64,000 nucleotides of DNA, taken from the NCBI GenBank assembly GCA_016700055.1, contig CP064997.1, forward strand, positions 2,046,001-2,110,000, read 5' to 3'. Below the pieces are notes generated by a model. That model was given only the letters and a program-made list of their open reading frames with translations, made no database searches and was not told the origin of the DNA. Positions within the stretch are counted from its first letter, which is position 1. Each line of letters starts with the position of its first letter. This document shows positions 25,747-36,259 of this stretch, piece by piece. Made by a program: the position numbers and the translations under genes. This DNA is from Actinomycetota bacterium (lineage in GTDB: Bacteria; Actinomycetota; Acidimicrobiia; Acidimicrobiales; Ilumatobacteraceae).

Positions 25747-27207
25747 CTACCCGGCGAACGTGATCGGGATCCTGATCGTCGCCTCCGGAGCTTGCAGGCT
25801 CGCGTCGTTGACGACGATGACGCACTGCGGCTCGCCGACCCCGCACCGCCCGCTGCCGACCGGGCCGACGATGATCTCGAGCTGCAGCGAGCCCTCACCG
25901 GTGGGGTCGGGATGAAGGATCTTGCCGGTGGTCAACTCGCACAGGTCGTTGCCGCCGGTGGCCCCGTTGGAGCACTGCACGACGTTGACCACCTGGCCGG
26001 GGGTGAACCCGCTCCACGACACGGTCACGACCTGGCCGTCGACGAGATCGGTGGCGGGGGTGACCGATGCCTGGCGGTCGAGCACCGGCGGCACCGTGGT
26101 GGGGATGACGAGCTCGTCGTCCTCGTCGGTGACGAAGTGCAGCGTCGTCAGGCCCGGCTCGCCGGCGTCCATCAGGCGCTCGATCGCCGTCCCGTCGCCG
26201 CGCAAGAACGCGTCGAAGAACGCGACCGTCGCCTCGACCACGCTCGGGAAGGGCGGGTCGCCAGCGCGGATCCAGCTGCCGTGGTCCTCGCCTTCGAGGC
26301 TGAGCAGGCCGCGCGGTGCCTCGGCGCTGGTCGCCACGTTGACAGCCTCGATCCACGAGATCTGGACGTCGCGGGTGCCGTGCACCAGCAGCATCGGCGG
26401 GGCGTCGGCGAAGTCGTAGGAGCCGCCGGCAAACGCCACCGGAGTGCCCGCCAGCACGACCGCCGCGTCGATGCGATCGTCGCGACAGCAGGAGTTGGCG
26501 ACGAGGCCGAGCGTGGTGATCCCCCCGTTCGAGTGGCCGCCCACCCCGATGCGGTCGGCATCGATCATCCCGGCGAGGACGTCGGGGAGGGCGCCGGAGG
26601 ACGCGTCGGTGAGCTGGTCGGCGAGGAAGCTGAGGTCGCCGGGTTGGTTCGCCACGTCGGCGGCGTCGGGTCCCGCCGGGGAATTGGCGTTGCTCAGCGG
26701 GAACGCCGGAGCAGCGACGACGTACCCCGCCGCGGCCCAACCCTCCAAGATGTCGGCGTAGAAGTCGGTCGTCGCGCCGAGCCCGTGGGCGAAGAGGACG
26801 AGCGGATAGGGGCCGCCCTCGGTGTCGGGCTCGCCGGTGTCGGTGGCGGGGTAGAACAGCAGCGTCTCGAGCGTGCGCTGGGGCAGTGCGGCCACGTCGC
26901 CGCTGCGCGGAGTGGGGCGGCTCTCGTCGACGAACGTCGCCGTCACCGTCGCCACCTCGTGCTGCTGGGGCCCGCTGCTGCTCTCCGGCTGCGTCGTCGG
27001 GGCGTCGGTGGTGGGCGCGTCGGTGGCGGGTGAGTCGGTGGCGGGTGCGTCGGTCGCCGGCGCGTCGGTGGTCTCCGGCGGTGCGATCGACGACGCAGTC
27101 GTCGGCGCCGCCTTGCCGCCGTCGTCGCCGCTGCAGGCTGCGCCGACCAAGACGGCGGCAACGGCGCCAGCGCGCAGGCCGGTCTTGGCGGCGAGTCTCA
27201 GCTTCAC
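25747..27207 (-). CDS. Secreted alpha/beta hydrolase lipoprotein with neocarzinostatin-like C-terminal domain
   Basis: The 486-residue protein begins with GTG, has a lipobox VGAAC (C25) and a Thr/Ala/Pro/Asp repeat linker to about residue 70. The hydrolase core has YPLVLFAHGLGATTDFY and the nucleophile elbow GHSNGG near residue 225, like chlorophyllase or PAF-acetylhydrolase-type enzymes. From about residue 370 the sequence (VTPATDLVDGQVVTVSWSGF; VVQCSNG; CELTTG; CGVGEPQCVIVVN) matches the immunoglobulin-like fold of neocarzinostatin apoprotein, including four cysteines for two disulfides. The last domain may bind a ligand or cell-wall component. The tandem palindromes lie directly upstream. 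Confidence 0.78.
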   Translation of the reverse strand: MKLRLAAKTGLRAGAVAAVLVGAACSGDDGGKAAPTTASSIAPPETTDAPATDAPATDSPATDAPTTDAPTTQPESSSGPQQHEVATVTATFVDESRPTPRSGDVAALPQRTLETLLFYPATDTGEPDTEGGPYPLVLFAHGLGATTDFYADILEGWAAAGYVVAAPAFPLSNANSPAGPDAADVANQPGDLSFLADQLTDASSGALPDVLAGMIDADRIGVGGHSNGGITTLGLVANSCCRDDRIDAAVVLAGTPVAFAGGSYDFADAPPMLLVHGTRDVQISWIEAVNVATSAEAPRGLLSLEGEDHGSWIRAGDPPFPSVVEATVAFFDAFLRGDGTAIERLMDAGEPGLTTLHFVTDEDDELVIPTTVPPVLDRQASVTPATDLVDGQVVTVSWSGFTPGQVVNVVQCSNGATGGNDLCELTTGKILHPDPTGEGSLQLEIIVGPVGSGRCGVGEPQCVIVVNDASLQAPEATIRIPITFAG

Positions 27208-27223
27208 GGCACGATTCTGGCCC

Positions 27224-27443
27224 GGAAGTGCGATATCTCGTGACACCCGTCTGTCCTGAGATATCGCACTTCCAAGTTGGCGGCGGTCGGGCCGGGGGAA
27301 GTGCGATATCTGGTGACACCCGTCCGCTCTGAGATATCGCACTTCCAAGTTGGCGGCGGGCGGGCCGGGGGAAGTGCGATATCTCGTGACACCCGTCTGC
27401 TCTGAGATATCGCACTTCCAAGTTGGCGGCGGTCGGGCCGGCG
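27224..27443. repeat. Three tandem 73-bp units, each a long palindrome plus GC-rich linker
   Basis: Units start at 27225, 27298 and 27371. Each has GAAGTGCGATATCT and its reverse complement AGATATCGCACTTC around a 20-base loop CGTGACACCCGTC..., then a linker beginning CAAGTTGGCGGCGG. In the first unit the arms extend to 16 bp (27224-27239 and 27258-27273). The second unit differs by single bases in loop and linker. The array fills the 296-base gap between the divergent hydrolase-lipoprotein and MFS genes. It is unlike the codon-rich surroundings and is either a REP/BIME-type element or a multi-site regulatory array. Confidence 0.9.
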
Positions 27444-27503
27444 GGCCGGGCGGTCGGTGGAATGGGGCGATGGCGAGGTGAGCGGCTGGGGCAGAATCCC
27501 GTG

Positions 27504-28772
27504 ATGTCTCGGCGGCGCGCGCTCGTCCTCCACCAGGGCGCCAACCTGGCGAGCGGCGTGTCCAACTCGGTCGTGATCATCGCCATCCCTTGGCTGATCA
27601 TCGATCGCACCGGTTCGGCAGCCACCGCCGGGCTGGCCGGAGCGCTCGCCGGGCTTCCCGGGATCGCGGTCTCCCCGCTCGTCGGGGCGATGGTCGACCG
27701 GCTCGGGCGCAAGACCGTCTCCGTAGGCTCCGACGTGCTGAGCGCCGCATCCGTCGCGCTGTTCCCGCTCGCCGAGGCTCTCGACGTGCTCGGCCTGGCG
27801 GTGATCCTCGCGCTGACGCTGCTCGGAGCCGTGTTCGACCCGGCCGGCTACACCGCCCGCAAGTCCTTGATCCCCGACGTCGCGCAGGCTTCGGCCACCC
27901 CGGTCGACACCTTGAACGGCTTGCACGAGGGCCTGTTCGCGGCCGGGTGGGTGCTCGGGCCGATGCTCGGCGCGTTCGCCATCGCAACGGTCGGTCCCGT
28001 CGGTGCGATGTGGTTCGCGTGCGCCGGGTTCGTCCTCGCGTCGTTCGCGATCGCCACGCTCGACGTGCCCGACAGGGCGGTCTCGGCCGAGACCGAGGGC
28101 GAGGACGCCCACGACTCCCGCCCGGCCGCGTTCTCCGATAGGGCTCTCGTCGGCCTGCGCGCGCTGGCTGCCGACCGACCGGTATGGATCCTGACGCTCG
28201 CCATCGCCGTGATCGCGATGATCTACGGACCGACCGAGACCGTGCTGCTGCCGGTGCACTTCGAGGCGCTCGACGAGCCTCGGGCGTTCGGGTTCGTCCT
28301 CTCCGGCTTGGCAGGTGGCGCGATGGTGGGCGCGTTCGGGTTCGGCTGGTTGGCCGCCCGCATGTCACGTCACATGATCGCGAAGGTCTTCGTCGGCCTG
28401 GCCTGCCTCGCGTACTTCCCCCTCGCCCTGCTCCCGCCGACGGCGCTGATGGTCGCCGCCGCGGCGCTGCTCGGTCTCGCGTGGGGGCCGCTCAACCCTT
28501 TGCTCAACAGCCTGATCCAGGACCGCTTCCCCGCCGACCAGCACGGCAGGATCTACGGCGTACAGCTGGCGATCTTCTACGCCGCCCCGCCGCTCGGACA
28601 ACTGGTCGCCGGCCTGACGGTGGACTGGCTCGGGGTTCGCCCGGTGATCCTCGGCGTCGCCGCCGCGTTGGCCGCGATGGCCGCGATCGTCGCGTTGCAG
28701 CCGAGCCTGCGCGGCCTCGACGGCGCCGGCGGGCTGGAGGACCGGCCTCGGCGATCGCGGATCAGCGGGTGA
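27504..28772 (+). CDS. Major facilitator superfamily transporter
   Basis: The 422-residue protein has about 12 hydrophobic segments and the MFS loop motif VGAMVDRLGRKTVSVGSDVL between segments 2 and 3. The general layout resembles the enterobactin-exporter/MFS_3 group of drug or siderophore effluxers; the substrate is unknown. GTG directly precedes the ATG and is an alternative start. Its 3' end overlaps the convergent CopD-like gene by 11 bases. Confidence 0.82.
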   Translation: MSRRRALVLHQGANLASGVSNSVVIIAIPWLIIDRTGSAATAGLAGALAGLPGIAVSPLVGAMVDRLGRKTVSVGSDVLSAASVALFPLAEALDVLGLAVILALTLLGAVFDPAGYTARKSLIPDVAQASATPVDTLNGLHEGLFAAGWVLGPMLGAFAIATVGPVGAMWFACAGFVLASFAIATLDVPDRAVSAETEGEDAHDSRPAAFSDRALVGLRALAADRPVWILTLAIAVIAMIYGPTETVLLPVHFEALDEPRAFGFVLSGLAGGAMVGAFGFGWLAARMSRHMIAKVFVGLACLAYFPLALLPPTALMVAAAALLGLAWGPLNPLLNSLIQDRFPADQHGRIYGVQLAIFYAAPPLGQLVAGLTVDWLGVRPVILGVAAALAAMAAIVALQPSLRGLDGAGGLEDRPRRSRISG

Positions 28773-29202
28773 AGATCGGGTAGCCACCGAGGCGGATGCT
28801 GGCGCCGGCGGCGACCAACGCCACGGCGACGACGGTGATCGCGACGATGTGCGCGGCGAGCGCGGGCAGCGTCTCGTCGGTCAGGCGAGGGATCAGCCGC
28901 AGCCGCGCATGCAGGGCCAGGGCGACCGTGGCCGCCAGCAGGCCGAGCTTCAACAGCACGGTGCGGGCGAGGGGCGTGTCGTCGAACCAGTGCGAGGGCG
29001 AGCCGAGCAGGCGCTCGGCCAGCCAGAGGCCCGACACCACCTGAACCGCGAGTGCGGGCAGCCCGATGCGCTCGAAGCTCGCCTCGAACTCGGTGATGGT
29101 GGCCGCCCGCCGCGCGCGCAGCGCCTTCGGGAGCACGCTGACGGCGAGGACCAGGTGTCCGCCGGCCCAGATCGCGGCCCCGAGCAGGTGAGCGAAGAGC
29201 AC
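28762..29202 (-). CDS. CopD-like membrane protein
   Basis: The 146-residue protein has four hydrophobic segments and begins LFAHLLGAAIWAGGHLVLAVSVLP, the His-plus-Trp-Gly pattern of CopD-domain proteins. RAATITEFEASFERIGLPALAVQVVSGLWLAERLL matches the family's loop and third helix. CopD proteins are linked to copper uptake or heme handling. GTG start; the intergenic region carries the inverted repeat at 29231-29262. Confidence 0.7.
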   Translation of the reverse strand: MLFAHLLGAAIWAGGHLVLAVSVLPKALRARRAATITEFEASFERIGLPALAVQVVSGLWLAERLLGSPSHWFDDTPLARTVLLKLGLLAATVALALHARLRLIPRLTDETLPALAAHIVAITVVAVALVAAGASIRLGGYPIFTR

Positions 29203-29230
29203 GAGGTAGTAGCCGATGGGACGGAATCTA

Positions 29231-29262
29231 GTCGGTAATCTGAACTGTGACGAATTACCGAC
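29231..29262. promoter_or_regulatory. Inverted repeat upstream of the carboxylase operon
   Basis: GTCGGTAAT at 29231-29239 and ATTACCGAC at 29254-29262 form a perfect 9-bp inverted repeat with a 14-base spacer. It ends 11 bases before the chosen start of the carboxylase beta gene and sits between divergent genes. It is a good candidate operator for the TetR protein encoded in the same operon (34668-35342). Confidence 0.6.
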
Positions 29263-29273
29263 GAGGTGCTACG

Positions 29274-30925
29274 GTGCCGCTCATGGTGTTGCCCGCGCTG
29301 CTTGCCCCACCGCTGCCGACGAACGTCGATCCCGACGACGAGGCGTACTGCCAGAACCGCGCCGACATGCTCGAGCAACTCGCGGTGATCGACGCGCTGC
29401 TCGACGAGGCAGAGGCGGGTGGTGGTGAGAAGGCGATGGAGCGGATGCGGTCGCGGGGCAAGATGCCGGTGCGGGAGCGCATCGCGATGGTGCTCGACCC
29501 CGACACCCCGTTCCTCGAGATCAGCCCGCTCGCCGGCTACAACTCGGACTACGCGGTAGGCGGGGGGATGCTCGTCGGGATCGGCATCATCGCCGGCACC
29601 GAGTGCGTGATCCTCGCCAACGACCCGTCGGTGCTCGGCGGCGCGCTCACGCCGTACGCGGCGAAGAAGTGGATGCGCGCGCTGCAGATCTCGCGCGAGC
29701 GGCGCATCCCGTACGTGAGCTTCGTCGAGTCCGCCGGCGCCGACCTGCGGGTGGAGACGGGCGACAGCGGGCGGCGCAAGGTGCAGGTCGACCACTTCGC
29801 GGAGACCGGCCGCTTCTTCTACGAGATGATCGAGCTGTCGAAGCTGCGCATCCCGACGGTGTGCGTCGTGTTCGGTTCGTCGACGGCGGGCGGGGCCTAT
29901 CAACCCGGCATGTCCGACTACAACATCGTCATCCGCGAGCAGTCGAAGATCTTCCTCGCCGGGCCACCGCTCGTGAAGATGGCCACGGGGGAGGAGTCCG
30001 ACGACGAGATGCTCGGCGGGGCGCGGCTGCACGCCGAGGTCTCCGGCCTCGGTGACTACTTCGCCGAGGACGAGATGGACGCGATCCGGCTCTGCCGCGA
30101 GGTCGTGTCGCACCTGAACTGGCGCAAGCAGGGTTCGGGCCCGACCCTGCAGACCGACGAACCCGTGCACGACCCCGAGGAGCTGCTCGGGCTGGTCAGC
30201 CGCGACCTGCGCCAGCCGGTCGACGTGCGTGAGGTGATCGCCCGTGTGGTCGACGGCTCGCGGTTCGAAGAGTTCAAGCCCCGCTACGGTCCGACGATGG
30301 TGTGCGGTTGGGCGAGCATCCACGGTTACCCCCTCGGGATCCTCGGCAACAACGGGGTGATCTACCCGGACGCGGCGCAGAAAGCGGCGCACTTCATCCA
30401 GCTCTGCAACCAGGTCGACGTGCCGCTGCTCTTCCTGCAGAACATCACCGGCTACATGGTCGGCAGGGACTTCGAGGCCGACGGGATCATCAAGAAGGGC
30501 TCGCAGATGATCAACGCCGTCACCAACTCGACGGTGCCGCACCTCACCGTGATCATCGGCTCGTCGTACGGCGCGGGCACCTACGGCATGTCCGGGCGCG
30601 CGTTCGGCAACGCCTTCACGTTCCTGTGGCCGACCGCCAAGATCGCAGTGATGGGCCCGAAGCAGATCGCCGGCGTGATGTCGATCGTGCGCCGCGGCCA
30701 GGCGGCTCGCCATGGTGTGGCCTTCGACGAGGAAGAGGACGCGGCGATCGTCGCGATGGTCGAGGACATCCAAGAGAAGGGCTCGCTGGCGCTCGTCGCC
30801 ACCGGGGCGATCAGCGACGACGGCATCATCGACCCCCGCGACACCAGAACGGTGCTCGGGCTCTGCCTCTCCGTCGTCCAGAACAGCGCCGTCGAGGGCG
30901 CCACCGGCTACGGGGTGTACCGGCT

Positions 30926-30929
<4 letters not shown>
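29274..30929 (+). CDS. Acyl-CoA carboxylase, carboxyltransferase (beta) subunit
   Basis: A 551-residue carboxyltransferase of the propionyl/methylcrotonyl/geranyl-CoA carboxylase type that moves CO2 from biotin to an acyl-CoA. It has the crotonase-like halves with the FVESAGADLRVE segment, FGSSTAGGAYQPGMSDYNIVI and a C-terminal GSSYGAGTYGMSGRAFGNAF acyl-CoA/biotin pocket. The upstream GTG at 29247 lies inside an inverted repeat, and GTG 29274 has GAGG seven bases before it; ATG 29283 is a third option. The neighbouring AtuA-like gene favours a branched or terpenoid acyl-CoA over acetyl-CoA (inference). Confidence 0.9.
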
Positions 30930-32874
<1,945 letters not shown>

Positions 32875-32878
<4 letters not shown>

Positions 32879-34671
32879 CGAACAACCCGAGCACGACCAC
32901 TCCGATCCGCATCGCCAACTGCTCCGGCTTCTACGGAGACCGCCTGTCTGCCGCGCGCGAGATGGTCGAGGGCGGTCCGATCGACGTGCTCACCGGTGAC
33001 TGGCTGGCCGAGCTGACGATGCTGATCCTCGCCCGTACGCAGGCCAAGCGCCCCGGCGGGGGCTATGCCCGCAGCTTCATCACGCAGATGGAGCACGTGA
33101 TGGGGACGTGCATGGACCGCGGGATCAAGGTCGTGTCGAACGCCGGGGGGCTGGATCCCGCCGGCTGTGCAGAGGCCGTCCACGAGGTCGCCGACCGGCT
33201 GGGGCTCTCGCCGACGATCGCCTACGTGAGTGGCGACGAGCTGCTCTCCCGGCTCGACGAGCTCGTCGCCGCGGGCATCGATCTCGCGCACATGGACACC
33301 GGGGAGCCGATCGGCGATACGTCGCGCTTCGTCAGCGCGAACGCGTACCTCGGCTGCTGGGGGATCGTCGAAGCGCTCGGTCGAGGTGCCGACATCGTCG
33401 TCACCGGACGGGTAACGGATGCCGCCGTCGTCTGCGGTCCGGCGGCGTGGCACCACGGTTGGGCCCGCGACGACTGGGACGCCCTCGCGGGCGCGGTGGT
33501 CGCCGGTCACGTGATCGAGTGCGGCACGCAGGCAACGGGCGGCAACTACTCCTTCTTCACCGAGGTGCAGGGGATGGATCGGGTGGGCTTCCCGTGGGCC
33601 GACGTCGCCGCCGACGGCTCGTCGGTGATCGGCAAGCACGACGGCACCGGCGGTGAGGTGTCGATCGGCACCATCACGTCCCAGCTCCTGTACGAGATCG
33701 CCGGCCCGGCGTACCTCGGCCCCGACGTGACCGCGCGCTTCGACACGATCCAGCTCGACCAGCTCGGCCCCGATCAGGTGCGGATCAGCGGGACCAGGGG
33801 GGAACCGCCGCCGCCGACCCTGAAGGTGGCGATGAACGAGATCGGCGGCTTCCGCAACGACATGACGGTGGCGCTGACCGGGCTCGACATCGAGGAGAAG
33901 GGCCGCCTTGTAGAGGACGCGTTCTGGGCCGCGTGCCCGATCCCGCGCGACGGGTTCGCGAGCGTCACCACGCGCCTGGTGCGCACCGACAAGCCGGATC
34001 CCGCTTCCAACGAGGAGGCGGTGGCGATGTGGAGGATCACGGTCAAGGATCCAGATTCGCGCAAGGTCGGCCGGGTGATGTCGAACGCGGTGATCGAGCT
34101 CGGCCTCGCGACCATCCCCGGGTTCTTCGGTCTCTCCGGAGGACCCTCGGAGGGGACGCCTTACGGGGTCTACCGGCCGGCGGTGGTGCCTGCCGAGCTC
34201 GTGCCCCAGCACGTCGCCGTGCTCGGCGGTGCGCAGACGGTGGTCGAATCGGTGGCGCCCCCCGGCGCGGTCACCATCGCCCCCGTAGAGCCCCCTCGCG
34301 CCACCGCTCCGCCAGGCGCGACGGTGCGTGCGCCGATCGGTGCGGTGGTCGGTGCCCGGTCCGGCGACAAGGGTGGCAACGCGAACCTCGGCGTGTTCGC
34401 CCGCGACGACATCGCCTGGGCGTGGCTCGACGCCTTCTTGACCACCGAGCGCCTGCGCGAGCTGCTGCCCGAGACGGCGCCGCTCACCATCGACCGTCAC
34501 CGCCTGCCCGCCCTGCGGTCGCTCAACTTCGTGGTCCATGCCCTGCTGGAGGAGGGAGTGGCCGCCTCCAGCCGTCAGGATCGCCAGGCGAAGAGCCTGG
34601 GTGAGTGGCTGCGCGCGCGAGTCGTCGACGTGCCCGTCGCGCTCTTGCCCTCCGCTTCGCCGGCGGGGTGA
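32875..34671 (+). CDS. AtuA-like protein (DUF1446)
   Basis: The 598-residue protein starts with IRIANCSGFYGDRLSAAREMVEGGPIDVLTGDWLAELTM, the signature of the AtuA/DUF1446 family, and has SNAGGLDPAGCAEAV and GRVTDAAVV segments. The last 110 residues (GAVVGARSGDKGGNANLGVFARDD) match the separate C-terminal AtuA domain. AtuA is required for acyclic terpene (citronellol/geraniol) use in Pseudomonas, in a cluster with geranyl-CoA carboxylase; its reaction is not established. ATGA overlap with the carboxylase alpha gene supports a shared pathway. Confidence 0.87.
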
Positions 34672-35342
34672 CCGTGGCGATGGGCGCGGTCGACGTCGCG
34701 GCGACGGAGCTGGAGGTGCGCCTGCGCTCCGTGCAGGCACCTCGCCGGGTGATGACCCGCGAGCGAGCGCGCAGCTTGACCACCCGCCAGCGCGAGATCC
34801 TCGACCAGCTCGAAGAGCTGTTCGAGGACGGCTTCGCGGGGCGGACGATGGCTGAGATCGCCGCTCGCGTGAACTGCTCCCTGCGCACCCTCTACGAGCT
34901 CGCCCCGAGCCGTGACGACCTCGTGTTGACGGTCGTCGACCGGATCCTGTGGCGCATCGGGCGGTCGGCACGCGACGCGATCACGCCGGAGATGGCACCC
35001 ATCGACGCGGTGCGCGCCTACCTGCTGGCGGCGAACGCCGCGGTCGGACTCGTCACCGAGACGTTCGCCCGCGACCTGGCCGCGGTGCCGAGCGCTCAGG
35101 CGGTGGGCGACGCGCACAACGGCTACCTCGTCGCCGTCACCCGCTGCTTGCTCGATCTCGCCGTGGAGCGCGGCGACGTCGCGGACGTCGACACCGCGGC
35201 CGTCGCTCACGTCGTCGCCAGTCTCGGGCGGGACCTCTCCCAGCCGGAGGTGAGCAGCACACTGCGCACATCACCGCGCGTCGCGGCCGACGCCGTCGTC
35301 GACGTCATCTTGAACGGCTTGTCCGCACGGCGGGCGAGCTGA
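34668..35342 (+). CDS. TetR-family transcriptional regulator
   Basis: The 224-residue protein has a TetR helix-turn-helix (QREILDQLEELFEDGFAGRTMAEIAARVNCSLRTLYELAPSRDDLVLTVVDRIL, about residues 40-95) and a C-terminal ligand domain. Several starts are in frame. GTG 34668 is preferred because it overlaps the AtuA stop as GTGA, the coupling used by the other genes of this operon. ATG 34680 is the main alternative. It likely controls this operon through the inverted repeat at 29231-29262. Confidence 0.82.
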   Translation: MTVAMGAVDVAATELEVRLRSVQAPRRVMTRERARSLTTRQREILDQLEELFEDGFAGRTMAEIAARVNCSLRTLYELAPSRDDLVLTVVDRILWRIGRSARDAITPEMAPIDAVRAYLLAANAAVGLVTETFARDLAAVPSAQAVGDAHNGYLVAVTRCLLDLAVERGDVADVDTAAVAHVVASLGRDLSQPEVSSTLRTSPRVAADAVVDVILNGLSARRAS

Positions 35343-35359
35343 ACGCGAAGGAGATCAGC

Positions 35360-36154
35360 ATGGAACTCAACGAGGTGCTCGACGATCTGGCCGCCGAACA
35401 GGAGTCGCTGGACAGCGTCGTCGCGAAGCTGGCCGAGGACGAGTGGGCGCGGCCCACACCGAGCCCGCGCTGGACCGTGGCCGACCAGATCGCTCATCTT
35501 GCCTACTTCGACGGGTCTGCTGCGCTCGCGATCACAGACCCCGACGCGTTCGCGGCCTCGGTGGCCGAGCTCATCGGATCGCTGTCGGGCGGTGAAGAGG
35601 CGGTCGACGAGGCGACGCTCGGCCCCAGCCGCAAGATGTCGCCCGACGAGCTCCTCGCGCACTGGCGGGCGAACCGCCGCCGCCTGTACGAGGCCGCGCA
35701 GGGACTCGACGAGAACCAGCGGGTGCCGTGGTACGGGCCGTCGATGAGCGCGAAGTCGTTCCTCACCGCGCGGCTGATGGAAGCCTGGGCCCACGGCACC
35801 GACGTCGTCGACACCGTGGGGGCGGAGCGCCCGGCCACCGACCGGCTGCGCCACATCGCCCAGCTCGGCTTCATCACGCGCGGCTGGTCGTACGCCAACC
35901 GCGGCGAGGAGGTGCCGTCTGGGACTGTGCGCCTGGAGCTGACCGCGCCATCGGGGGAGACCTGGACCTGGGGGCCCGACCCCGCCGACGACGCGGTGAC
36001 CGGGACGGCGCTCGACTTCTGCCTCGTCGTCACCCAGCGCCGCCACCTCGACGACACCGCATTGCTCTCCGGCGAGCTCGGCCGCCACTGGCTGGTGCGC
36101 GCCCAGGCCTTCGCCGGGGGCGCGACGGACGGCCCGGCGCCGCGGGTGAGCTGA
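35360..36154 (+). CDS. DinB/mycothiol-maleylpyruvate-isomerase-like protein (TIGR03084-like)
   Basis: The 264-residue protein has a four-helix-bundle N-terminal domain with LAEDEWARPTPSPRWTVADQIAHLAYFD and MEAWAHGTDVVDTVG. These supply the conserved histidines of the DinB/MDMPI metal site. A C-terminal beta-rich SCP2-like part follows (GTVRLELTAPSGETWTWGPDPADDAVTG). Related enzymes act with mycothiol. GGAGATC precedes the ATG. It is the last clear member of the carboxylase operon, 17 bases after the TetR gene. Confidence 0.82.
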   Translation: MELNEVLDDLAAEQESLDSVVAKLAEDEWARPTPSPRWTVADQIAHLAYFDGSAALAITDPDAFAASVAELIGSLSGGEEAVDEATLGPSRKMSPDELLAHWRANRRRLYEAAQGLDENQRVPWYGPSMSAKSFLTARLMEAWAHGTDVVDTVGAERPATDRLRHIAQLGFITRGWSYANRGEEVPSGTVRLELTAPSGETWTWGPDPADDAVTGTALDFCLVVTQRRHLDDTALLSGELGRHWLVRAQAFAGGATDGPAPRVS

Positions 36155-36259
36155 GCTACCGGAGCCCGAGCTGCACGTAGCGCCCGCCGACCCCGCCATG
36201 TGACAATGATCGAACGGGCCGACGACGGGGGTCGTCGCGTCGCAAGGGGGTTGCTCGAG

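Noticed and set aside
27224..27443. CRISPR array
   Set aside because: The units are contiguous tandem copies with constant spacers and internal palindromes; there are no variable spacers and no cas genes.
36200..36259. GTG 36200 as start of the monooxygenase-esterase fusion
   Set aside because: No ribosome site precedes it, while ATG 36260 has AGGGGG at good spacing and a normal distance to the FAD motif.
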